42,784 nucleotides of DNA from an uncultured Granulosicoccaceae bacterium (GTDB taxonomy: Bacteria; Pseudomonadota; Gammaproteobacteria; Granulosicoccales; Granulosicoccaceae): contig CALGNZ010000024.1 of NCBI GenBank assembly GCA_937957915.1, positions 1 through 42,784 of the forward strand, in the 5' to 3' direction. A model generated the notes under the pieces. It worked only from the letters and a program-made list of their open reading frames with translations, had not been told where the DNA came from and did not search any database. Both the position numbers and the translations under genes were made by a program. The stretch's first letter is position 1; each line of letters opens with the position of its first letter. Positions 33,370 to 40,762 of the stretch are shown piece after piece.

Positions 33370-34926
33370 TCAATTCGTTTGAATAACAATTTCCATCTGA
33401 TTCCATTTGTAATTCACACTATGGCTTTGGCCATTGGAATTACGCATTGCATCTGACCAGATGAGTACCATTTTTTTACCGTCGTCACTTATCCACTTGG
33501 GGGAAAGTTTTGGCTGGTAGGTACGGTTAGCGGAGTTATCGACTACCCATTCTTCGTTGTAGTAAAACTGTTGCCACGGGCCATGTGGAGTTTCGGAATA
33601 CCACAGTCCCAGACTGCCTGATTTTTCATGCATCCATTTGCTGTAATAGTCATAAACCGAGTTACTCAAACCTGTGCCTGCATAGGTACCGCCGTTGACC
33701 ATGATATATAGTTGCAATCCTTCATTCCAAACCACTGAAGGCAGCCATGAATACCAGCCAAAGTATTCGCCTCTGCTGTTTTGCTCAGGTAGATTCAGGT
33801 TTGCCTGACGCTGGTTGATATCGTTACTCCAGCTAGCCTGATTACCATTCCAGCCCGCAAAATACTGCCACGCATTACGATTTCCCAGTTGACTGGCGGG
33901 TGCTCGTGCCAGCATCAGTTCGTGTGCCTTTGCACCTTCTGGCGAATAAATATAGACAAAGCCATCTTTGGAGGCGCTGTTGTCGCGGCCGTTCTGTACA
34001 AAGCTGACGTAGGAAAAAGGATACCCTTGTCGACCGTTGTTACTTTGGCCGAATTCTTCGAGAAAGAACATCTCTGATGCGGAGCTGTCGGTTCTTGCGG
34101 CATCGTACGCCGTCAGCGCGCGGTTGTTACCGTTGCGGTCCACGCGGCTCCAGCTGTTTCCGTTATCGTAGGAGCGCAACATTTTTACGCCACGGAACGG
34201 GCCATTTTCCCAGTCGTTTCCACGTGCTTTGCTAACCATGGAATACAACACACCGTTTACTGAAGTCACGCCATAACCATACCAGCCGTCGTCTGAGCGA
34301 AAATAGGCGGGGTAGCCGTTTAGCTCCGATAGGGAAGCGTTGTCAGCGCTACCCTCTATACGATAGAGCATGTTGTGGTAACGGGTCTGGCTGTTGAGCC
34401 AGTCGCCATCGTCCATCGAGGTAATCTGGCTGTCGTCAGCAGCCCAGGTCAGGCACCAGTTGTCACCACGATGACCCTCACGACGCAATGATGAATAGTT
34501 AAATGTAATACCGACAGGAACACCGAAGCTGTTGCTATTGGAACTCGTGTAGTCTGTATAGTCAGTGGGATTTGCGCGTACTTCGCAACTCTGCTGCCCT
34601 GTCCAGCCCCAGCCATCGTTGTCTGGGTCAATGCAGTTTGGGCTGCCGGAGAAATCCGTGGATTCGCCAAGCCAGCACGAAACCTTACCGTTCCATCCCC
34701 AGTTGTCTCCGTCACTATCTATGCAATGAGCGAGAATATCCTCGTTACCGGTGTTGTCACCAAAGGTGGGGCTTATCAGGCAGCTGCTGGATCCGGTCCA
34801 GCCCCATCCATCGCCATCGTAATCCGAGCAGGTCTGGGCGATGGCTGCCTTGTTAGATGATACGTTTGCTACTACAACAACTGCAAAAATGATCAACAGC
34901 CTGGTGACTGCTTTTTGCTTGTTCAA
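33370..34926 (-). CDS. Secreted protein with three GWGW repeats and a DUF4185-like beta-propeller
   Basis: This 518-residue exported protein has a signal peptide: a basic start (NKQKAVTR), the core LLIIFAVVVVANV and a cleavage site near AIA-QT (residue 31). Three short modules follow at about 33-120 with DGDGWGWTG-SSC, GDNWGWNG-VSC and NDGWGWTG-QSC. Each has a pair of Cys and several Asp. The remaining 380 residues contain repeated strands such as SSLRREGHRGDNW, WYGYGVTSVNG and GNSWSRVDRNG. The end (PKLSPKWISDDGKKMVLIWSD, YKWNQMEI) resembles DUF4185/sialidase-fold propellers, often linked to polysaccharides. No catalytic residues are assigned. The start is TTG at 34926 with a GGAT 6-7 nt upstream; no ATG precedes the signal peptide core. 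The GWGW module is shared with the protein at 17510-18607. Confidence 0.75.
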   Translation of the reverse strand: MNKQKAVTRLLIIFAVVVVANVSSNKAAIAQTCSDYDGDGWGWTGSSSCLISPTFGDNTGNEDILAHCIDSDGDNWGWNGKVSCWLGESTDFSGSPNCIDPDNDGWGWTGQQSCEVRANPTDYTDYTSSNSNSFGVPVGITFNYSSLRREGHRGDNWCLTWAADDSQITSMDDGDWLNSQTRYHNMLYRIEGSADNASLSELNGYPAYFRSDDGWYGYGVTSVNGVLYSMVSKARGNDWENGPFRGVKMLRSYDNGNSWSRVDRNGNNRALTAYDAARTDSSASEMFFLEEFGQSNNGRQGYPFSYVSFVQNGRDNSASKDGFVYIYSPEGAKAHELMLARAPASQLGNRNAWQYFAGWNGNQASWSNDINQRQANLNLPEQNSRGEYFGWYSWLPSVVWNEGLQLYIMVNGGTYAGTGLSNSVYDYYSKWMHEKSGSLGLWYSETPHGPWQQFYYNEEWVVDNSANRTYQPKLSPKWISDDGKKMVLIWSDAMRNSNGQSHSVNYKWNQMEIVIQTN

Positions 34927-34983
34927 TGTTTTATCCGTTGTTTGTTAGGTATTAAGTTTGTGGTGCGTTGCGCAAAGATCTAC

Positions 34984-35000
34984 TCCCATGACACATGGGA
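34984..35000. promoter_or_regulatory. Perfect 7-bp palindrome upstream of the secreted protein gene
   Basis: TCCCATG and CATGGGA are perfect arms around ACA, about 60 bp upstream of the TTG start at 34926. It could be an operator for that gene or a short hairpin in its leader. No regulator is adjacent to suggest which. Confidence 0.3.
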
Positions 35001-35457
35001 ATTTCACGTTGCTTAACGAGCGGAGGTTGTAGGAGCAGAAGTCTGTCCGGGAACGAGGGACGCAGTAGGTCATCCGTCCCAATACAATCTCCTAGACTAC
35101 GTGAACAGCTCGATAATTCCATAACGCGTGGATGCAGAGGCAGTTAATTATGGGTCGTTATTACCTCTGTTTTTGCTTGCTTGCATCTTATGTGCTTGAA
35201 GAAACCAGCTTTCATGCAGGGTGGATTCTAAGTGTTTGGTAATTTCGCTGATGGAAAAAATATATATCCCGGCATTTGTGTTTTTTGCACTTAAAAAATG
35301 CGTTGTTTATGTGCAACTTCGCTGTTGTATTTATTGGCAATAGATTCAATTTTGAAACGTTGTGGTAAAAATTGTTAATTATAGTGTTGAACGATCAGGT
35401 GGTCTTGACGGGTGGTATAAAGTCTGGGTTTTTGCTTTTTTCAGCGGATCAGGAAAA

Positions 35458-35560
35458 CACTCCCTCACCACACCCTACGTGAGGAAAGAGATCAATAACA
35501 TCGCAGATGCTAAATGCGGTTGACACCAGGTAGGGTGCTCTGAGTGGTGCGAAGCGCGCC
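35458..35560. repeat. Pair of opposed REP-like elements
   Basis: An element on the minus strand (35458-35479; reads CGTAGGGTGTGGTGAGG in reverse) faces one on the plus strand (35530-35560; GTAGGGTGCTCTGAGTGG, then GCGAAGCGCGCC). Both resemble the second block of the repeats at 18905-18935 and 33224-33258. An inverted pair about 50 bp apart is the arrangement of REP/BIME-like elements. Confidence 0.5.
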
Positions 35561-35697
35561 AGCTCGTTTTGGTTTTATGATTCTCAGTGCGGTAAAACAG
35601 ACACAAAATCTAGCAAGACGCATAGTGATTCAGCTGCTTCATGAATGATTGCCGTCTGGTTTGGTGATAAACCCGGGATGTTTATAGCAGAGCATTG

Positions 35698-36252
35698 TCA
35701 TGCCCCTGTGTCCTGTTGTGTGCTTATGTTTTCGGTAAGAAAAGCACGTGTCTGTTTTGGAGTGCCTAGTCGAATAAATGCAATGTGGCTGATAGCCGGG
35801 TCGTGTTGTAAAGCGGCGTATCGTTTCTTTATGGCGGGATACGCTTTGTAAAACCAGAGCAGGATAGAGTCTTTTGTCAGAAACGATTTGTAGAAAGATT
35901 CCCGGTTGCCAGTGCCCTCCCATAACTCACGCCCGGAGACAGCTCTGGACAGGGTTCTTTTAGTTAGCTGGAATAGCGTACGGGTATAGGAGTAATCGAG
36001 CCAGATGATCGTGTCTGCGTGTTGCCATTTAAGGGCTTGCGTTCGATGGTAGTTACCGTCCAGTACCCAGTGTTCGGTTTCAATCGCCTTGCTGATTTTG
36101 GCAAAGAACTCTTCATCGGTTGATTCCTCCCAGTCGGGCTTCCAGAAAAGCGCATCGAGTTGAATGTACTCGTAGCCGAGTTTTTTGGCGAGCGCACGTG
36201 CGAAGGTTGACTTGCCGCTGCCGGTTGTGCCGACAACGTTTATTCTTTTCAT
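35698..36252 (-). CDS. P-loop kinase-like protein (adenylate kinase/topology-modulation type)
   Basis: This protein of 184 residues starts at MKRINVVGTTGSGKST and carries a Walker A motif (GTTGSGKS) at residues 8-15. Later segments are LGYEYIQLDALFWKPDW, VLDGNYHR and TIIWLDYSYTRTL. These are typical of the FlaR/AAA_17-like group of small nucleoside or phosphotransfer kinases related to adenylate kinase; the substrate is unknown. ATGs at 36252, 36261 and 36264 are all possible. AGGA is well placed only for the most downstream one, which begins the conserved strand. It is divergent from the CoA-transferase gene at 36358. Nothing in the neighbourhood points to a specific role. Confidence 0.8.
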   Translation of the reverse strand: MKRINVVGTTGSGKSTFARALAKKLGYEYIQLDALFWKPDWEESTDEEFFAKISKAIETEHWVLDGNYHRTQALKWQHADTIIWLDYSYTRTLFQLTKRTLSRAVSGRELWEGTGNRESFYKSFLTKDSILLWFYKAYPAIKKRYAALQHDPAISHIAFIRLGTPKQTRAFLTENISTQQDTGA

Positions 36253-36357
36253 GGTTAGCATCATTCCTGAAAGTGGCAGTTCTGTCGAATCAACCGCAGC
36301 TAATTCGCTGACCGTATCCCTGATCTGTATACTTTGGCCTGACTCACAGGAGAGACC

Positions 36358-37539
36358 ATGAGCATACTCGCAGGATACCGGGTTTTAGATTTCGGGCGCT
36401 ACATAGCCGGGCCTTATTGCGCCACGTTAATGGCTGATTTTGGTGCCGATGTTATTCGCATTGAAAAGGTAGCTGGCTCTGAGGATCGCTACATGAATCC
36501 GGTGGCCGACGATGATAGCGGAGCGCTGTTCATGCAGGTCAATCGCAACAAACGTGGCATGACGCTGAACCCCACCAAGCCGTTAGGCCGTGAGATTGTC
36601 GAGAAGCTGGTGGCAACGGCTGATGTCGTGGTCGCCAATTTGCCTCCCGCTGGTCTGAAGGCTATCGGGCTGGACTACGAATCGTTGAAACAGATAAAAG
36701 CGGATATCATTTTAACGACCGCATCAGCATTTGGCAGAGGCGGTCCTTACAGCGAACGCGTTGGTTTTGATGGTCTTGGACAGGCGATGTCCGGTGGGCC
36801 GTATTTAAGTGGCATGCCTGAACAACCGAATCGATTTGCGCTGCCGGTGGTGGATTTTGGTACGGCGATGATGTCGGCCTATGGCACTGTGTTGGCATTG
36901 TTGCACAGAGAGCGCACCGGCGAAGGGCAGATGGTTGAAGGCGCATTGTTACGCACGGCCTTAACGTTTTCGAATTCCTATTTAATCGAACAGGCGGTGC
37001 TTGCTACTGATCGCGTTGGCACCGGCAATCGAAGTCAACTGACCGGACCCGCCGATATCATTCGCGCCAAAGATGGCTGGTTGATGATTCAGGTTGTGGG
37101 TCAGCCGTTGTTCGAGCGCTGGGCTAAAATGATTGGGCAACCAGAAATAATTGATGATCCGCGTTTTCGCACGGATCTGGACAGGGGTGATAACGGAGAA
37201 CTGCTGTCTGACATGGCCCGGGAACATGCGCGTAATTTGACGGTGGCCGAAGCACTTGAGGCGTACGGGGCGGCGAAGGTGCCTGCCGGGCCATTGTTGT
37301 CACCTCAGCAGGCGCTTGATGATCCGCATATTCGCGCTGTCGGATACCTTCAGGATACTGATTATCCGGGCATGGCATCGGCAGCTCCGCTGGCAACAAC
37401 GCCAGTGCACATGACCGCCGGTGGCGGCAGCATTAACAGCAGGCCACCAACCCTGGGCGAGCACACCGATAGTATTTTATCTGAACTGGGTTATGACGAA
37501 AAAACCATAGCCGAGCTTAGACAGGCACGCATAGTTTAG
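36358..37539 (+). CDS. Class III CoA-transferase (CaiB/BaiF family)
   Basis: This 393-residue CoA-transferase moves CoA from one acyl-CoA to a free acid. The N-terminal Rossmann part reads YRVLDFGRYIAGPYCATLMADFGADVIRIEK. VNRNKRGMTL and the catalytic Asp in VGFDGLGQAMSG (about Asp138) are family landmarks. The C-terminal KVPAGPLLSPQQALDDPHI completes the interlocked-ring fold. The ATG at 36358 has GGAGAG 6 nt upstream. It converges with the AhpD-like gene after only 16 bp. A PEP mutase/isocitrate lyase family enzyme is close by, so a role in handling a dicarboxylate or methyl-branched acid as CoA thioester is possible. The acid cannot be named. Confidence 0.9.
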   Translation: MSILAGYRVLDFGRYIAGPYCATLMADFGADVIRIEKVAGSEDRYMNPVADDDSGALFMQVNRNKRGMTLNPTKPLGREIVEKLVATADVVVANLPPAGLKAIGLDYESLKQIKADIILTTASAFGRGGPYSERVGFDGLGQAMSGGPYLSGMPEQPNRFALPVVDFGTAMMSAYGTVLALLHRERTGEGQMVEGALLRTALTFSNSYLIEQAVLATDRVGTGNRSQLTGPADIIRAKDGWLMIQVVGQPLFERWAKMIGQPEIIDDPRFRTDLDRGDNGELLSDMAREHARNLTVAEALEAYGAAKVPAGPLLSPQQALDDPHIRAVGYLQDTDYPGMASAAPLATTPVHMTAGGGSINSRPPTLGEHTDSILSELGYDEKTIAELRQARIV

Positions 37540-37555
37540 TGTCATAAGAAAAACC

Positions 37556-37951
37556 TTAAACCTTAAACCGATCATCGACCGGTACCTGCATGGCAGTCAT
37601 CATTCGATTGCCTTCGGTAGCGAGTCCTATGATATCCAGCATTTCGTTGTATTGTTTTGGTGTCATGCCTTTCATTTTTGCAAAGTGGGTGTGAGTATGA
37701 ATGCAGTACTCACAGTCATTCATGATTGAGACTGTCAGGTAAATCAGTTCTTTCACTACCGGATCAAGTTCGCCCGGGCCCATTATCTCTTTGGCTTTCT
37801 CCCAGTTGCGTTTTAACATGTCCGGGTGATTGGCCATCGCACGCCATGAGTTATTGACATAGTCTGTATCGCGAGTCTTGCGTATATCGTCGAACACTTC
37901 ACGAGCGAGTGGTGCGGCTTCGTTATCATCGAGCAATTTTACGGTTGCCAT
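37556..37951 (-). CDS. Carboxymuconolactone decarboxylase/AhpD-like protein
   Basis: This 131-residue protein of the AhpD-like superfamily has the redox/active-site motif CxxCxxxH, at Cys80, Cys83 and His87 in NDCEYCIHTHTHF, and an upstream Glu in VKELIYL. Members with this motif act as peroxidase-linked disulfide reductants. Those without it are lactone decarboxylases, so a redox role is the better guess here. The ATG at 37951 has GGAGAA at 6 nt. It is a single gene on the minus strand between a CoA-transferase (convergent) and the 144-bp gap before the PEP mutase-like gene. Confidence 0.85.
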   Translation of the reverse strand: MATVKLLDDNEAAPLAREVFDDIRKTRDTDYVNNSWRAMANHPDMLKRNWEKAKEIMGPGELDPVVKELIYLTVSIMNDCEYCIHTHTHFAKMKGMTPKQYNEMLDIIGLATEGNRMMTAMQVPVDDRFKV

Positions 37952-38095
37952 TGAGTTCTCCAGGCAGTGTTGTTGATGTAATGCAGATTGAACGTTACAA
38001 AAAATGGTTCATGAAAAATGGTACATCAGGTGTGTGGCAGCATCACCTCTTTGATGCGAAGCAAGTTATCTAAAGTTCTAATGTCAGCACTAAAG

Positions 38096-38935
38096 TCATG
38101 TAGGTTTGACCGCAGTCATGTATGTCGCTGCGTCTTTGTCTGGTATGGCTTTGGTCGAATAGGTAAAGGTGCCCTGATCGCGAACTTCCTCTGCTGCGCG
38201 AATAAATTCCCCCAGTGCTGCGCGTGCCATTGATCCGCCAACGCTAATACGTTTGACACCGACATCGGCCAGTTCGGCAACGGAGTAAGTGGCCCCCGAA
38301 AGGCCCATCAGTACATTGACAGGTTTGTTAACCGACTCGCAGACAGTCTTTATCGCCTCGAGGCTTGGAAGCCCGGGGGCATAGACCACATCTGCGCCGG
38401 CTTGTGCATAGGCGACTAAGCGTTTCAGCGTATCGTCGAAGTCGGGCCTGCCGCAGATGAAGTTCTCTGCTCTGGCGGTCAGCAGAATTGAGCAATCCCT
38501 GGCGGCTTCGGCTGCTGCCGCCACACGTTCGACTGACTGCTGGAAGTCAAAAACCGGTTTACGTTTGTCACCGCTTGCGTCTTCGATAGAGCCGCCTGCA
38601 AGGCCCGCCTTGCTGGCGAGCAGCATGGTCTCTGCGCAGGCTTCCGGGTTCGCACCAAAGCCGTCTTCCAGATCCGCGCTGACGGGCAGTGTGGTCGCCT
38701 CTGCAATCTGTCGTGCGTTTTGCAGCAGGCCTTCTCTGTCTGTGTTGCCAACGGAATCACGCAGGCCGGCTGAAAATGCATAGCCCGCGCTTGTGGTTGC
38801 CAGCGCCTGAAAGCCAAGCGCAGTCAGTATTTTTGCCGACCCCGCATCCCACGGGTTGGGTATAACAAAAGTGCCGGTGCTCTCATGTAATAGTTTGAAA
38901 GCTTCGTATCTGGCAAGTCGGGCGCTGTCGTCCAT
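38096..38935 (-). CDS. Isocitrate lyase/PEP mutase family protein
   Basis: This 279-residue TIM-barrel protein is in the superfamily of oxaloacetate decarboxylase, 2-methylisocitrate lyase and phosphonopyruvate hydrolase/mutase. Metal-binding residues are seen in SADLEDGFG (Asp88) and in SIEDASGD (Glu118). FVIPNPWDAGSAKIL at 23-37 and VYAPGLPS complete the fold. The isocitrate-lyase KKCGH loop is absent, so it is not a true isocitrate lyase. ATG at 38935 begins the conserved protein. A longer frame to 39049 would overlap the divergent promoter and operator region and has no family character. It is divergent from the GntR gene at 39111, so the two may share control. Reaction and substrate (C-C or C-P bond) are open. 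Confidence 0.85.
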   Translation of the reverse strand: MDDSARLARYEAFKLLHESTGTFVIPNPWDAGSAKILTALGFQALATTSAGYAFSAGLRDSVGNTDREGLLQNARQIAEATTLPVSADLEDGFGANPEACAETMLLASKAGLAGGSIEDASGDKRKPVFDFQQSVERVAAAAEAARDCSILLTARAENFICGRPDFDDTLKRLVAYAQAGADVVYAPGLPSLEAIKTVCESVNKPVNVLMGLSGATYSVAELADVGVKRISVGGSMARAALGEFIRAAEEVRDQGTFTYSTKAIPDKDAATYMTAVKPT

Positions 38936-39023
38936 ATTTTCAGCTCTGTGTTGTACGTGGTTTGGGGTGGGCTGTGAATAGATAGCCTGACAGAACTGTC
39001 GGAGTTTCACCAGACGGGGTGTA

Positions 39024-39079
39024 GTACAATGTACAGAGTATGTATACATATTGTATTCAATGTGGCTTCTGCGTATATT
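39024..39079 (+). promoter_or_regulatory. Promoter and palindromic operators for the gntR-dapA-mttB operon
   Basis: A -35 box TTGTAT (39051-39056), 17 bp, and a -10 box TATATT (39074-39079) form a good sigma-70 promoter ending 31 bp before the GTG start at 39111. Directly upstream is a perfect 12-bp palindrome, TATGTATACATA (39039-39050), of the kind bound by FCD-type GntR regulators. Before it is a perfect palindrome GTACAATGTAC (39024-39034). Together they would allow the GntR protein to repress its own operon, and possibly the divergent 38935 gene. Confidence 0.6.
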
Positions 39080-39110
39080 GTCCCAGGACTACCAAAGTGG
39101 AGTTTTGCCA

Positions 39111-39851
39111 GTGAACCCGCCATCGAAAAAGGAACAGGTGTACAACGATCTCAAGCAGCGCATACTCACGCTCGAGCTCGCCCCGGGTTCGGCACTTGAT
39201 GAAGTGGCGTTAAGCGAGCACTACGGGTTGTCGCGTACGCCATTGCGTGAATTGTTTCATCGGCTCGATGGTGCCGGCTATCTGAGTAGCGAGAATAATC
39301 GAGGTGCGTTTGTGTCGTCGATGAACCTCGAAACCATGCGAAACTTCTTTCAAAGCGCGCCAATGATTTATGCCGCCATCGCACGGCTGGCCACGGAGCA
39401 CGCATCGGCTTCGCAGATCAATGAGCTGAAAAAGGTTCAGTCTCGATTTCGCAAGGCTGTAGATCGCGCTAAAGCACCCGAGATGGCGATGTACAACCAT
39501 CGATTCCATGAGCTCACCGGCGAGATGGCAGCATCGCCGTATCTTGCTCCCAGCCTGGACCGGCTTCTGATTGACCATACCCGCATGAGTCAGCGGTTTT
39601 ATCGTACAGAAAAAGCGGCATCGGGAAAGCGGGTACTAAAAGCGGCCGAGCAACACGACGCGATGATCGATGCGTTCGAGCAACGGCAAGCAGCAATGGC
39701 TGTTGAGCTGACTCTGTCGCACTGGGAATTATCGCGAACAGAAATGGACAAGTACGTGATGCCGGATCCGCTGCCAACAGATGTTGCAATTAACCCCGCC
39801 ACTGACCTCGTGATCAAACAGGCAACGCTATCGAAAGGAGCCAGTCAATGA
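39111..39851 (+). CDS. GntR family transcriptional regulator (FCD subfamily)
   Basis: The predicted regulator has 246 residues. The N-terminal GntR winged helix reads EQVYNDLKQRILTLELAPGS, then EVALSEHYGLSRTPLRELFHRL. The helical FCD sensor domain (about 75-225) keeps metal-ligand-type histidines in NHRFHELT, EQHDAM and LSHWEL. GTG at 39111 (VNPPSKKEQ) is preceded by TGGAG at 8 nt, which I prefer over the TTG at 39051 because that codon is the -35 box of a good promoter. The stop overlaps the dapA-like ATG as ATGA, so regulator and enzyme are translationally coupled. It probably responds to an organic acid or amine used by the operon. Confidence 0.88.
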   Translation: MNPPSKKEQVYNDLKQRILTLELAPGSALDEVALSEHYGLSRTPLRELFHRLDGAGYLSSENNRGAFVSSMNLETMRNFFQSAPMIYAAIARLATEHASASQINELKKVQSRFRKAVDRAKAPEMAMYNHRFHELTGEMAASPYLAPSLDRLLIDHTRMSQRFYRTEKAASGKRVLKAAEQHDAMIDAFEQRQAAMAVELTLSHWELSRTEMDKYVMPDPLPTDVAINPATDLVIKQATLSKGASQ

Positions 39852-40762
39852 AATTTGAGGGCATTTATACGCCGGTGGTAACACCCCACCGCAGCGATTT
39901 CGAGATCGACAGAGAGCGATTCACATCCGTTATTGATTTGCTGATTGATGCAGGTGTTGCCGGTTTAATCGTCGCAGGCACCACCGGTGAATATTACGCA
40001 CAAACCAGCCAGGAGCGAGTGGAGTTAATGCAGTTGGCGAAAAAACATATCAGCGGACGCGTGCCTCTTATTGTGGGTACTGGTGCAATTCGAACTGAAG
40101 ACAGTGTGTACTTTGCTGAACAGGCTGCGCAAACCGGTGCTGACGGTTTACTGGTATCAACACCACCCTATGCGTACCCCACATCAAAAGAAATTGCATT
40201 GCATGCGCTGGCAATAGACAAAGCCGCTAATCTACCTGTGATGCTTTATAACTATCCGGGGCGCATGTCGGTAAGCATGGACGAAGAAACACTTGATCTT
40301 CTGCATCAGAACGCCAATTTTTGTGCAATAAAGGAAAGCTCAGGTGATCCGAATCGTTTGCACCTGCTGGCGCGCGAGTACCCCGGTATTCAGTTGTCAT
40401 GTGGTATGGATGATCAGGCGCTGGAGTTTTTTGCATGGGGTGCGCGGTCCTGGGTTTGTGCCGGCTCCAACTTTGCGCCAGAGGCGCATATTTCTTTATA
40501 CAAAGCGTGTGCAGTAGACGGTGACTTTACTAAAGGCCGCCGCATTATGTCGGCAATGATGCCGCTAATGCGTGTGCTGGAGCAAGGCGGTAAGTTCGTG
40601 CAGTGCATCAAACACGGGCTGTCGTTGCGAGGCATTGACGCAGGCCCGCCGCGCAAGCCACTACAACCACTGACAGAAGAAGAAAAACAAGAGCTGTCAG
40701 AGGTGGTTGTGACAATGAATACCATGATTCAGCAAATCGAAAACGAGGCAGCTGCATCGTGA
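39848..40762 (+). CDS. DapA-family (dihydrodipicolinate synthase/N-acetylneuraminate lyase) aldolase or lyase
   Basis: This 304-residue class I aldolase-fold enzyme has the Schiff-base lysine Lys162 in CAIKESSGD, catalytic Tyr134 in LYNYPGR, and the keto-acid binding loop AGTTGEYY at 43-50. The family covers dihydrodipicolinate synthase, sialate lyase, keto-deoxy-sugar-acid dehydratases and the deaminase of hydroxyproline breakdown. Placement in a catabolic operon argues against a lysine biosynthesis role. ATG at 39848 has AAAGGAG at 7 nt and overlaps the gntR stop. The stop overlaps the following GTG by 4 nt. Presence beside an MttB-type methyltransferase and an FAD oxidoreductase suggests breakdown of an N-methylated cyclic or keto compound, but this is inference. 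Confidence 0.88.
   Translation: MKFEGIYTPVVTPHRSDFEIDRERFTSVIDLLIDAGVAGLIVAGTTGEYYAQTSQERVELMQLAKKHISGRVPLIVGTGAIRTEDSVYFAEQAAQTGADGLLVSTPPYAYPTSKEIALHALAIDKAANLPVMLYNYPGRMSVSMDEETLDLLHQNANFCAIKESSGDPNRLHLLAREYPGIQLSCGMDDQALEFFAWGARSWVCAGSNFAPEAHISLYKACAVDGDFTKGRRIMSAMMPLMRVLEQGGKFVQCIKHGLSLRGIDAGPPRKPLQPLTEEEKQELSEVVVTMNTMIQQIENEAAAS

Larger units (their letters stand above)
34927..35697. other. Intergenic stretch of 771 bp with palindromes, no supported gene
   Basis: This is the largest gap in the window. It holds a perfect 17-nt palindrome (TCCCATG-ACA-CATGGGA) at 34984-35000. A segment at about 35026-35094 has long-range complementarity (TAGGAG with CTCCTA, GGGACG with CGTCCC) and could fold as a structured RNA. 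An AT-rich stretch at about 35225-35390 follows, and then a pair of opposing REP-like elements at 35458-35560. No open frame here has protein character. The secreted protein promoter must lie at its left end. A small RNA is possible but not shown. Confidence 0.5.
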
